Shown in pieces: positions 34,336-45,853 of a stretch of DNA of 60,000 nt. Every line of letters begins with the position of its first letter. Position 1 is the stretch's first letter. The notes below the pieces were generated by a model. The model worked only from the letters and a program-made list of their open reading frames with translations, searched no databases and was not told where the DNA came from. The stretch comes from Nymphaea colorata (Eukaryota; Streptophyta; Magnoliopsida; Nymphaeales; Nymphaeaceae): contig NC_045139.1 of assembly GCF_008831285.2 (NCBI RefSeq), positions 26,332,412 to 26,392,411 of the forward strand, given 5' to 3'. The position numbers and the translations under genes are program-made.

Positions 34336-37300
34336 TCTCTTCATTCTATCCAAGATCCCCATAAGGCTAACGGCATGCGAGTCCTTGGCCACATCAATGG
34401 CCAAAAAGTCTTGATTCTGCTCGACAGCGGAGCAACCAACAATTTCCTCACTGAGGAAGCCGCTGAGAAGTGCAAGGTTACTCTCAATGAGAGCAACCCA
34501 CAGACTATAATCGTGGGAGGGGTCATAGGCTCAAGTGCATGCATGAAGGAAAAGGCATAGACGTTAGCATCAAGAAGAAGAATTTCAAAGTGGATTGCTT
34601 AGTCATCCCCTTGGAAGGAGTTGACTTGATTCTAGGTATGCCGTGGTTCCTAACTTGGAAGGATATTCGTTGGGATGTGAAGAACTTTGCTATGACGTTC
34701 ATCCCAGATGGAGAAGGAGAATCGATTACACTTCAGGGACTTGCTAGCTCCACACGTCTCAAAGCAGCATTGCGGTCCATCCAGCATGAGCAACCCGCCT
34801 GTTGGGTACTTACATTGGCTACGGATGTACCAATATCGGAAGAGAAGGTGGAAGAACCAGTTCCACCAAGAATTCAATTGGTCCTAGACCAATTTCCAGA
34901 AGTTTTTGATGAGCCCAAAGGCCTACCGCCAAAACGGGCATATGATCATCGCATCGTCCTTGCACAAGGTGCAGAGCCTGTGAATGTCAGGCCGTATAGG
35001 TATGGGCACAGCCAGAAGGCGGAGATCGAACGTCTTGTAAAAGAAATATTGGAAAGTGGCATTATTCGGCCCAGTTGTAGTCCTTTTTCCTCACCCATGC
35101 TTTTAGTGAAGAAAAAGGACAACACCTGGCGATTCTGCATAGATTACAGGGCGTTAAACGAGGTGACCGTTAAGGATCGGCACTCATACCAGTCATTGAT
35201 GAACTGTTGGATGAGTTGGCAGGCGCCACAATGTTTTCAAAGATTGATCTCAGAGCCGGGTACCACACGATTAGAATGTTCGATGAAGATGTATTGAAGA
35301 CAGCTTTTAGAACACATGATGGACATTATGAATTTCTAGTAATGCCTTTCGGTCTGACCAACACACCGGCTACATTCCAGCGGTGTATGAACGATTTTTT
35401 TAGAGCTCATCTGAGAGACTTCATCCTTGTATTTTTCGATGATATACTCATCTATAGTAAGGACGAAGAGCAACACAAGAGACATCTGGAAATAACGCTA
35501 GGCATCCTTCAGGAGCACCAACTTTATGCGAAGATGTCCAAATGTAGTTTTGGACAATCTTCCATTGGATATCTCGGACACATTGTGTCACGAGAAGGGG
35601 TTCGGGCATACCCCGAAAAGTTGCACGCCATGGAAAAGTGGCCTTTGCCTAAGGACCTCAAAAGTCTAAGAGGTTTTCTTGGATTAACTGGGTATTACAG
35701 GAGATTTATCCAAGGGTACGACATTATCGCTCAGCCCCATACCCAGATGTTAAAGAAAGGAGCCTTCTCTTGGACTGAGAAGTCGAGAGTTGCCTTTGAG
35801 AAGCTTAAGGCAGCTCTGATGACCGCCCTAGTACTTACTCTCCCCGATTTCTCCAAAACTTTCACCATTGAGACAGATGCGTGTGAAGTCGGCGTTGGAG
35901 CAGTGCTAGGACAAGATGGTCATCCCATCGCATATATGTCTAAGGCCTTGACTAGCCGGGCCAAACCCCTCTCTACATACGAGAAGGAATTGCTTGCTAT
36001 CGTCATCACGGTGGAAAAGTGGCGTCCTTACTTGATTGGACGCAAGTTTATCGTCAGGCCTGAAGTACATGTTGAAACAGCGTGTGTCTACCCCCACTCA
36101 ACAAAGATGGCTAGCGAAGCTCTTGGGGTATGACTTTGAAATAGAGTACAAGAAAGGTCCTGAGAATAAAGCGGCGGATTCTCTTTCCCGCTTGACTGAA
36201 CAGTTGATGACTTTGTCTGTAGTGGAAACGGACATTTGGAATCGATTAGCCCGTGACCAGCAGGATGATCAGTCCCTTAGGCTAATCAAGACTTCGGTTC
36301 AGCAGAACCCCGGATCCATTCCTTTGTATTCAGTCAAATGGAATCTTCTGTATAGGAAGGACAAGGCTGTAGTCCCTCCTAGCTCTGGGCTTAAGCAGGA
36401 ACTCCAGAAACATTTTCATGATACCCTTGCGGCTGGTCATGAAGGGGTCGCTAAGACCCTAGCACGGATTAAAGCCCAATTCTGGTGGCGAGGAATTAAG
36501 GCAGAAGTTCAAGACTATGTGAAGAAATGTGTAGTCTGCCAGAGGGAAAAGTACGAGGCCATCAAGCCTCCGGGTCATTTGAACCCTCTGCCGATACCAA
36601 CCAAACCGTGGACTGATGTCACGATGGACTTCATCGACTCCATGCCCCGTTCAGAAGCAAAGGAGGCAGTGTTAGTTGCCGTGAATCGGCTCACGAAGTA
36701 TAGTCACTTCGCCCCCTTGCCGAGACTGTATCAAGGGCCACTTGTGGCCAACGTCTACCAAGAGTATATTGGCAAACTGCATGGAATGCCTCAGTCCGTC
36801 ATTTGTGACCGGGACTCCATTTTCCTGAGTGCATTCTGGCAGGAATACATGAAGAACATGGGTACGACGTTAAACTTCAGTACCGCTCACCACCCACAAA
36901 CGAATGGGCAAAGCGAAATTGTCAACCGGTCTTTAGAAACTTACTTACGGTGCTTCGCAGGTGAACGACCGTCTACTTGGGTAAAGTATCTGCCTTGGGC
37001 AGAATGGTCGTACAACATGAGTCTTCACTCGTCTACTGGCATAACCCCTTACGAGGGTGTTTATGGGTTTCCTCCTCCAGCAATACCAAGGTACGAAGGA
37101 GGCACTGCAGAAGATGATGCAGTAGACTGTGAATTGCGCACAAGAGAATAAGTTTTGGAATCCCTCAAGCAAAACATCGTCAAGGCGCAAAATCGCATGA
37201 AGCAGGTGTTTGATAAGGGTAGGAAGGACCGGGAGTTTGAGGTGGGCGACTATGTGTGGCTTAAGAGGTTACCTCTAAAGCAAAAATCCTTGATGGGTCA

Positions 37301-37954
37301 GCCCTATTCGAAGTTGCTACCTCGTTACTATGGACCCTATCCGGTAATTCAGAAGGTAGGGAAGGCCGCGTACAGGCTTGGTCTTCCAAGAACAGCGTTG
37401 GTACATCCAGTCTTTCATGTCACCAGGCTTATGCCTCACCGGGGAGATGTACCCACTTTGATTGAACAGCAGATAGTTTGCCAACTCCCTACTGTATTCT
37501 CAAGCACAGGTATGTTCAACGGTAGGGAAGAACCAGGCATGAGGTGCTCGTGGAATGGGAAGGACCCGACAGGGGTACTTCTTGGGAAGAATTCGGGACA
37601 ATCGTTCATCGTTTTCTCTCTTCCAGCGCTCGAGGACAAGCGCAAGGTAGGGAGGGGGAATATGTTTCTTACCAGTTTCCAGGTCCCGACCATGTAGAGG
37701 CAGAGCAGGCCGAACCCAGTCGGCGGAAGAGGAAAGCGTCAGAGTTATGGGCTCGTTCTCTACAGCAAATGGAAGTCTGTCCCAAGGAAGAAGATTCTGC
37801 ACCAACGTCAGTTGCAATGGGAGGAGCGAGAGGCGCAGCTGGGTCAGAAACGGTGCTTGAACTGGGTAAGTCTCAGGGTGTCTTTGATCCTAGTGTGGGT
37901 CTCACCGAGCTAGTAGAGTCTAACCCAAGTGAGTCCGGTTTACAAGTCCCTTGA
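34336..37954 (+). pseudogene. E3 pol: protease to chromodomain and LTR-encoded tail
   Basis: The protease is complete in content (ILLDSGATNNF, later VDLILGMPWF) but frameshifted near 34530. RT has IRPSCSPFSSPMLLVKKKD and FCIDYRAL. A one-base deletion near 35182 shifts the frame before FFDDILIYS. RNase H keeps ETDAC and YEKELLAI, but a 14-bp deletion near 36061 removes the TDQ catalytic aspartate codons. Integrase retains the CVVC zinc pair, TMDFIDSMP, ICDRDS and GQSEIVNRSLE, with a TAA nonsense at 37149-37151. The chromodomain is frameshifted near 37465 and resumes as LVEWEGPDRGTSWEEF. The frame then runs into LTR C up to 37954. Dead element, near twin of E2. Confidence 0.92.
37647..37660 (+). 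promoter_or_regulatory. Polypurine tract of E3
   Basis: GTAGGGAGGGGGAA, identical to the tract of E2, two bases before LTR C. Confidence 0.8.
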
Positions 37955-37985
37955 GGCTAGCCAAAGACCAAAGTCTTAGGCAAAT

Positions 37986-38009
37986 GGCTCGGTCAAACCT
38001 GACCGAGCC
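37986..38009. promoter_or_regulatory. Hairpin 1 of LTR C
   Basis: GGCTCGGTCA, loop AACC, TGACCGAGCC: a perfect 10-bp stem, 31 bases after the stop of the extended pol frame. Confidence 0.8.
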
Positions 38010-38029
38010 CTTGCATCCAGCAAACCGAA

Positions 38030-38049
38030 GTGAGGGCGGGTCCCCTCAC
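38030..38049. promoter_or_regulatory. Hairpin 2 of LTR C
   Basis: GTGAGGG, 6-base loop, CCCTCAC, followed by the block GAGGTCCCCACCCTGGGCTC that is identical in LTRs A and B. Confidence 0.75.
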
Positions 38050-38274
38050 GAGGTCCCCACCCTGGGCTCAAAAGGCTCATGGGTTTGAACCTTTTATTCA
38101 TGCGTTAAGCACTAGGCCTGAGTTTATTTTAAGCAATTTTAACTTAGCAAGTAGGTTGTTTTCAGCAGGTTTCGAAATAAGTACCTAGCCTAGCGGGTTT
38201 GTGCTTGGCACCAATTGTATATGGGTTTTGGGTAGAGATCTAATCCGGATTGTGGATGGATCATTTAGGATTAG

Positions 38275-38282
38275 TATAAATT
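38275..38282 (+). promoter_or_regulatory. TATA box of LTR C
   Basis: TATAAATT about 612 bases into the LTR, ahead of a CT-rich start-site region. Confidence 0.5.
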
Positions 38283-40609
38283 GTTTTGGATCTAGTTGAT
38301 TGGGGGAATTTTGAAGTAAAGGAAATCATTTGCAAGTTTGCAATCTCTCTCCTCCGCGTGAGGCTTATCTCTCTCTCCCTCGATCTAGAGGCGAGTTCTT
38401 CATCTTCTAAGTCAATCACTGACTTCCCCCTTGTGAGAAAGTGTGGTGCCTCTCATCCCCTCGCGTCCCCTCGGCCTGTGACGCTTCTTCCTCCATTGAA
38501 GGCTTCGGGCATCGGAGATATTCCGATGAGTACTCAAGCAAGAAGGCTTGCGGCGGATTTCCTCCAACTGGCGACAATCCCTCCCTCGTCCACGGCTTCT
38601 TCCCCATTCAAATAGCAAAACAGCAAGGTTGGTGCCTTCTTCTCGATCCCGATGAAGTTGAGAGACCGCCATTGCTAAAGGGAAGGTTGAATCTGCCTTA
38701 GGATTCAACATTGACGGCTTAAAAGGTTAGTTTACTGATTTTAAGTTCTCTGACGCAAGGAGTGTTGAAATCGATCTAGGAAAGGGCTCGTCGGCATCCC
38801 TGCTCTATTCTTGGCAGTCCCGAGTTTAGAGCCCGAGTCCACGGCGTAGACCCCTCGTAGATCTCCCTTCTCACGTTGCGAAGGAGACTTGAAATCGATA
38901 CACTTAATCTAGCCCGCATTGTGTGTGTTTCTAATGGAGGAAAGAGCTCGACTTCAAGCTTGAAAGCTTCGGTCTCTTCCTCCAATTTCTCTCGGTCCAG
39001 CCAGTTAAATCTTAAGATTAATTAAGATCTGGCCGTGAAAATTCGGCAATTGATAGCCCACTGAAATCTCCTTTTCAAGAGAATCGAAATACTCAATTTC
39101 GGGCAAAATCGGACGGATGAATTGCAAGTTGTCTTCCCGCCGGCTAAGCCTGCTATTCCGGCCAAGTCTGTAATTTCCGGCGTCTTCCAAGGATTCCGGC
39201 GTCCTAGGACAGTCTTGCCCTCGTGCGTGTTGAAGCACGCGTGAAATTGGAAAGGGCGAATTGGTCTTCGAAGAGTCATCACTCAAACCAGGCCGGTTTT
39301 CTTCCTTGGTATGAGCCCACTTGGAGTTCGACTCGGACCAGGTAAGTCCAATCCTCACCGCTGTTTTGTCCACGTGTCACCCATCTCACCGTCCTCTCCA
39401 GCTCAAGCTCCAGCTGGCCCAACGTGCCCCACGCCCAGAACTAGTTAGCTCCACGTCCCCCTAGCTTTTAGGAACCTTGACGCCACCTCGCCCTCTTTTC
39501 GTGTTGGCTAAGTCTTCACCCTTAGTTGCAGCCCTCCCAAGCCGCACATCAGGCCATGTGGCAGCATCTCCCTACTCACGACCGGGCCATCCTCCAGCTC
39601 GCCACCCACCTTTTCTCTCTGTCCCTCGCAGCTTGCCACCTCACCCCTGCACTTTCCCCACTTGGCGCGCCACCTCCTTCCCTCGCACGTCCCTTTTCCC
39701 CAATTTTAGCGCAAGTCCCTTAGGACTCGCACCTTGCTCACTCCACCACTCCACTACCCTTAACCGCAGCTCCTCTTGACCCTTTGATCCCTCCACGTGT
39801 CCCCATCCCCTTTACACCGAGAGACCTCCCAGCCACGTCGCTCCATTCCCTTCTCTCTCGCACTCTAGTCCTCAAGCCCACTCCCCTTAGATTTAGGAAA
39901 GTGGACTCGTCTTCTCCTTGTCGCTAGGGATCCCTCTAGCGAGCTCAGTCTAGTCCCTAGATCTTGCCACGTGGCAAGAATCCAGGCCTTCTCCCCTAAC
40001 CCGACCAACCCTATCGAACCCTAACCCAGTTGACCTTGACCGAACCCCTCTTACCTAGCCAACTCTCACTTCGCTTTGACCTAAGCCTACTTGTCTTAGC
40101 TCCCTCTAGCTCATTAAGACTCGGTCAACCCGAGCCCAGCTAGGACCAACTTAGTTGACTCGAGCTTAGCTCGAGTGACTCATCTGACTTACTTCAACCG
40201 AGCTCAACCCCTTGACCAAGCCAGCCCTCTCGGCCACTTACAATTCCTCGACCGAGCCCTATCTTAACCTCTCCATCTATTGCTCAAGCCCTCCGACCAG
40301 ACCCACCTTCTAGTTAGGTTAACCCCACTTCCGAACCTAAGCCCTCTTAGCTCTCGGTCTACCCCAGCCCGAGCCATCTTAACCCGACTGACCTACCCTT
40401 AGAGCCCCGCCAGTCCAAGCCTACCCTAGCCGTAGCTAGGGACCAGGTTCAGCCGGCGACGTTAGCATTTTGCTAGCGGCCCTCGGCCAGCACCTCGACC
40501 GCGCTCCCTCCGCCGTCGGTTCCCAGCCGAGCCACTCGGAGAACAGGCAGGTCGGCACTGCCGCACTCGGCTTTCGCCCCCCTCGTCTTGTCCGCGGCTT
40601 TTCATCCCA

Positions 40610-40945
40610 CCTAGCGGCGACAGACGGTCGCCCTCTCTTCTCGGCTCCCGGCAGCAAGTGGCTGCCCTGGTCAGCAATCCCTCGCCGACCCGTCTCCCGT
40701 CCATAGGCGGCACCCAGATAGCGCCCTCGGCGACATCCCATCGCTATCCTCTCGGCGTTTGAGGCGACAGCAGGTCGCCTTCTTCTTAGCCGCTCGCCCC
40801 GCAAGTCCGCGCCCGACAGCCGGTCGCCTCCCTCTCGGCACCACGCCCGTCCGTCTTTGCTTGACAGCAGGTGGCTACTCTCGGCCCGCGTTCTACCAAC
40901 CCCATCCGACAGCAGGAGGCTGTCCAGGCCGCGCGCTTCATGCCG
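40610..40945. repeat. GC-rich minisatellite in LTR C
   Basis: Repeated forms of GACAGCAGGTGGCT and GACAGACGGTCGCC; more units than in LTR B. Confidence 0.6.
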
Positions 40946-41802
40946 GCCCGTTGCTGCATTGCCCGGGGATCGGTCTTCACCCCTTGGCCACTTCGGCTCA
41001 GCCAAGGCTACCCCTTGGTCGGTAACCCTCTAGACTCTCTTGTAGATCCGGGGAGGGTGTCATTTTGCTTTCTGTTTTAGGAATTCATCTAGTTTATTTC
41101 TTTGGTTGTTTTAGCCCAAGGCTTCGGCCAAACTCCTCGCTGTGATACCTCGAGGGCCATCTTGCCCGAGACACGATCACAAGGAGTAGACCACCCACTT
41201 ATTGTTGGGCGTGGTTTGTCCGTTAGAGTGTGTGCACGGTTGTATGGTGTGCTTGTGAGTGAGTCGAGTGAATTCTTGTATCGCTTACGTTTGTACAGCC
41301 GTGACCCTTTGTAGTCTTTTTGTAGTAGGTCTGACCGTAGCTAGGATTTGAGAACAAGGGTTTTCCGCACCTGTAATTCCTGTCCTAAGGGTTTTTGCGC
41401 CAGGGTTTGTCCGGTCGGGTAGAATCGATTGTATTAATTTATCTTAGGATTTTCGATTTTTTGGAAGCACTCAAGTGACCTGGGAATTTAGGTCGCTCTT
41501 GGTTAGGATTCTGTTACGAGCCAAATTTCCACTAGGTCCGTTAGGACCAAACCCGGGACCAAAGTAGGTCCAGCAAGGCTCGTGGAGGCTGGAAATGACT
41601 TGACCAGCCTAGAAAGATCGTCTCACGAGGATAAAAAGCAACTTGGAGTTATTGCAGAGGGCGGAGCGGGCGGAGCAACAACGGCCAAGTGCAAGAGATA
41701 CAAGGTCGAACCTCAGAAGCGGTCATGATCCAAGTTGGGACTCAACCGACTAGAGTGGTCTGAACCTATACGGAGTCCTAGAACCTAGATCAAACGAAGT
41801 AA

Positions 41803-41821
41803 GCCTAGGCGGAACCTAGGC
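41803..41821. promoter_or_regulatory. Hairpin 1 of LTR D
   Basis: GCCTAGG, loop CGGAA, CCTAGGC; same stem as in Z and G, unrelated in sequence to the stem in LTR C. Confidence 0.7.
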
Positions 41822-41827
41822 AAATCG

Positions 41828-41851
41828 GGATGAGCCTACCCAAGCTCATCC
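41828..41851. promoter_or_regulatory. Hairpin 2 of LTR D
   Basis: GGATGAGC, loop CTACCCAA, GCTCATCC; an 8-bp stem at the place where LTRs A-C have GTGNGGG/CCCNCAC. Confidence 0.7.
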
Positions 41852-42003
41852 ATGCGCCCAAGAGAAAACGGATCCTAGATCCGTGGGTTTACAATTCTTT
41901 GGACGGGTAGCGCCCACTTTAATTCAGATTTAGATTTCTTTAGTATTAGATTTGAATCGTGTAAAGAACCGGTTCGGATTGTGAACCGAGTCACTTAGAG
42001 TAG

Positions 42004-42011
42004 TATATAAG
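42004..42011 (+). promoter_or_regulatory. TATA box of LTR D
   Basis: TATATAAG about 490 bases inside the LTR. Confidence 0.5.
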
Positions 42012-45000
42012 TCTTCGCTCCTTTGTAAAAATTATGCTATTGAATATTGAAGAAAGAGAATGTGTTGATTGGTGGTGTTGGGCGCAAGGCCCTTTGTCTC
42101 TCTCGTCTTTTCTGGCTCACCTCTCTCCCGCGGTGGTCTCTCTCGTTGCCTTTGAATCTCTTCTTCCTTCTTGACGTCTCCTTGCCCCATGGCGTTTTCC
42201 TACTCGTCCTCAAGGTAAATCTCGGTCCTTTGTCATTTTCTTTGTGACGCTTTTCTTCTCTTTGTCGTCTCCTAGGTGATTCGACATTGCTTCCTCCATC
42301 TGGTCATCCGAAGGTCCCTCTTCTTTCCCACCTTTGTTTTCTGGTCTTCCTCCTTCCTATCGACCGACGGCTTAAGGCTAAGAACCACGAAGTAGCTCCG
42401 GCGAAGGCGCGGCTCCTTAGACCACGAATACTCCCCACGGCATGCTAGTGGATTCGGTACCTTCCTTCCAAAAAACCAGAAGGTTGAGAGGCTGATCCAT
42501 CACCGGGATGATTGAAGAAGGACGAACAACGTTCATCTTCAAAAAGGACTAAAAGCGAGGTTAGTACTTTGGGATTTCTTGTTGGAAATAGGTTGTTCGT
42601 TGGGAGCATTCTAGAGGTGATTTTCTAGTTCGTTCTAAGACTGGTTCACGGTGCCAAACCCGTGAGTTAGTTCTGGAATTCCAGCAGAAAAGCCACCCTT
42701 AGAATCTCTCTTACGAGGCCTAGATCCGATCTTTTATCTCTTGGTGCAAATCTGGAAGAATCAAGGAACCGACGGTGAAAAGAGTATAGAAATATAGTTC
42801 GGTTTCAAAGAACTCCACCAGCAAGAACAGCAAGAAAAATACGTGAAAGATGGTGGTTTAGAGAGTGATCACGGCAGAAAAACATTGTCAAGGTGATCGC
42901 CAAAAGAAAAGGAGTCATTTCGGTTCATTTTGGTGAAAATCGGAGTTTTCGTAACAACGATTGAGCCTTGGCCGGAATAGTCCTAGCTTCGGTGACCGCT
43001 GCACTCTTTCCGGTCACCCTGAGTTTCCGACGACAAGGACAGAATTACCCTCCAGTAGAGTCGAATCCCTAACTAGCTTGTGGGGGTATTTTGGTCAATC
43101 TTGGAGGAGCGCACTAGGGCCTTCAACCCTAGCCGCCGGTGCTTCATCGCACTTTCCTTGACCGTCGGCTGCAGTTTTGGTAAGTCTTCTTCTTTCTTTT
43201 GTTGTGTTAATCCTAGCCTTTAGTTGTGCCACGTGTCGTCCATCCAAGAGCCTTCCCCTTTTGTGTCGACCTACCCTCTTGATTTTATTTCCATCGTAGC
43301 CACTTGCCTTATCTTCTAGATATCGCATGATTCCACCTTCCCTTGTTTCTAGCTAAGTAGCTTGCCACCTCATCCTTACCCAAATCGTCCCACCCCCTTT
43401 TTACGCATAATTCCCTAAGCACCTGGCCACCTCGTGCTTATCTCATTATCACTTCCCTAAACCGTGTAACCCCTCCCCCATCTTGCGAGCCATCTCCTTC
43501 CCCATGGGACCCACACGATTCCACATGGCAAAGCCTTAGGAATTTCCTTTAGCTATCTTCTCCTCCTTTCCCTCTCGGTTGCTACAGCTCACCCTTTCCA
43601 CAACCGAATCCCACCTTCTCCTCCAAGTCTCGCCACATGTCCTAATCTTCTTTCCTTGTGAGGTTACGAGAGATTCACGTGGGCCCAAGCCCAATTCACT
43701 CTCCCTTCCTCGTGCGATCCTCCTTCCTTATTCTAAGGAAATTTTGGATCCTCTTTTCCTTATCGCTATCTCTCTTAGCGATTCTCTTGATTGAGAAGAT
43801 CTCCCTTGGCGCCACCTTAGGTAACCTCCACCTGGTCCCTATCCCCAGCCCGTTAGGAAATCTGCTTGCGCCACCTCACCTATCTTCATTAGGTAACCCC
43901 CTCACTCGAGCCCTTGTCTTGTTCCCATCATTGCCCTTGCCTTAACTAGATTAGGAAACCACCCCCGTTTTTGAATTACTTCCTCGTAGCTAGAACCCCA
44001 TCGTGTCATCTTCTGGACTCCCCTCAGCCACGAGCCTCCTTTCCTTATTTGTGGAAAGTAGCCACGGTCAAAAGGCAATCAAGTCAACACTTGCCAAAGA
44101 CCAAACCCACTTCGTACGGCTAGACCCAAGCCGCCCTTTCCTTCCGCACCCACTTTCTCTCTCTTGAGTCTTGACTTGATCCGAGTCAACCGTTCTACAA
44201 TTGAACCTAAGCCTAGTCCAAGTCGACCCTTCTCACATCTGAACCCAAACCTAGTCTTAGTCACAACCCAAGCTTGACCTAGCCCTGCCAGCCTTAGACG
44301 GACCCACTTGTAGTTAGGTCTCCTTGAGTTCTAGACCGAACTCTTCTCCTTAGCTAGGTTCTCCAAGGTTCTAGACCGAACCTTTCCCCTTGGTTAGCTT
44401 AGTCGGCGCTTCTTCTTGGCCAGACCAGCCAAGCCCGAACCAACTTCTAGCTTGCCTCACGCGCCATCTTCCCCCTTAGGAAAACCTCTTTGTGTGACCT
44501 CGTCCTAATCCGTCACCTCTCCTCTTGCCTTAGAAGAATTAGGGAATCTGCACCGCCACCTATCCTCCTTCCGCACTAGCCAATCTAGATGATTCGAGCT
44601 TACCTCGAGTGCCTCTATTGACCATCTCGCCCGGACCCATCTACTTGGTCCAGTAGTAGCTACCTTCTAGTCGACCCTAACTCTCTCTCGGTCTTCATTG
44701 ACCTTGACCCGAGCTTAGGCTCGCTTGTCCGCAGCCTTCCCACTTAGCCTCACTTGTAGTTAGGCGACCTCAAATCCTTACCTAATCCCACGGACTAAGC
44801 CTACCCCGACCCTTAAACCACTTTACTAGACCGAACCTCCTATAGAGCCCAATCCAGCCAAGCCCAACCCGAGCCTTAGATAGGTCTAGGTTTGTCCGGG
44901 TTCTTCCTTGAACCCGCCAGTTCTTGAAGGCTCTCCCCACACTCAAAGGGATCCTTCCAGCGGTAGTAAGCTCTTACTACCACCTTGCGCACGGCCAGGA

Positions 45001-45687
45001 GGGCCAGTTCCAGCAGCTGTCCGGCATCCTTTCCTGACTAGCGTGAAGATCATCGGCGCCGAATCTACTTCCTAGCGCTGACGTCCATCGCTGCCATCTT
45101 CAGCTGGCCCCTTTCTCTCCTTGCTGCTGTATTGCCCGAGGGTTGGAATTCTCCTCGTGGCCCTTGCTGATCATATCCAAGCCCCAGCTTGGAAGGTATA
45201 ACCCCCATCTCCCTATAGACACGCGGGCAGGGCGTTTTAATATTGCATTTGCTTTTCAGCCCGGCTACGGCCATTGTTGACTGAAGTGGTACCTCGATGG
45301 CCCTTGGCCTAGACACGACCACGAGTCGACCAGCCTCCTAGGGAATTGGGTGTGGTTTGTACGCCTCTAGGATGATGGTTTGAATGGTTTGCATGGTTTG
45401 TTCTGAGTGAGTTGTGAGTGCAATCTTGTATCGCGAACGATTGTAAAGCCTCACACCCCTCGTAGTTTATTGTTGTAGGTTTGACTTAGTTAGGTTTTTT
45501 GGGATTACCCCCACTTGTATTCACGTCCTACTGGGTTTGCGCCGGGGTCCTGTCCGGCCGGGTAGTCCATTTGTATAATTTGTTTAGGTTTTTTTATTTA
45601 GGCTCACCTCAGGAGATCTTGGATTTAGGATTCGGAACTAGGTTCGACTGTTCTAGCTCGGCCGGGTTTCGGGGTCCTAACAGATTC

Positions 45688-45700
45688 TCTAGCCCTAACA
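45688..45700 (+). mobile_element. 3' terminal 13 bases of LTR C
   Basis: TCTAGCCCTAACA, separated from the rest of LTR C by the solo LTR D insertion. The following bases GGAGTGGATCTATCAGC resemble a tRNA-Met primer site only weakly. Confidence 0.75.
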
Positions 45701-45853
45701 GGAGTGGATCTATCAGCTACCAACTGTCCAAGTCGTCCATCCGCAGTGACCACGTGTTGAGGGGCCGGTGCCCATTTCGCCAACACGGTTCCTTATATAA
45801 GTGTTGCAGGTGATCACTCTACGCTCGAAGGGAGGAACACCAATAATTCTGGT

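Larger units (their letters stand above)
37663..41511 (+). mobile_element. LTR C (3' LTR of E3), main part
   Basis: Starts TGTTTCTTACC, a variant of the family start TGTTACG. It carries the pol extension to 37954, hairpins at 37986-38009 and 38030-38049, TATAAATT (38275-38282), donor-like sites at 38726 and 39342, a C-rich leader, an expanded GC-rich minisatellite (about 40610-40945) and GTGAGTGAGTCGAGTG (41253-41268). It is interrupted at 41511 by solo LTR D. The last 13 bases (ending CCCTAACA) are at 45688-45700, so the full LTR was about 3.86 kb. Confidence 0.87.
41507..45687 (+). mobile_element. Solo LTR D inserted in LTR C, with GATTC target duplication
   Basis: The LTR itself is 41512-45682 (4,171 bp), starting TGTTACGAGCC and ending GGGGTCCTAACA. 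It is flanked by the 5-bp direct repeat GATTC (41507-41511 and 45683-45687), as for Ty3/gypsy integration. No internal domain is present, so it is a solo LTR left by recombination between the two LTRs of a full element. It has TATATAAG (42004-42011), hairpins at 41803-41821 and 41828-41851, donor-like sites at 42560 and 43180, and the C-rich leader, but differs clearly in sequence from LTRs B and C. Small frames inside are not genes. Confidence 0.93.

Noticed and set aside
40436-41005. 189-codon minus-strand frame
   Set aside because: Covers the GC-rich minisatellite of LTR C; GC-rich DNA lacks stops by chance and no domain is present.
45701-45720. Possible tRNA-Met primer-binding site after LTR C (TGGATCTATCAGC)
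   Set aside because: Match to the usual TGGTATCAGAGC is too weak and offset, and no internal domain follows.
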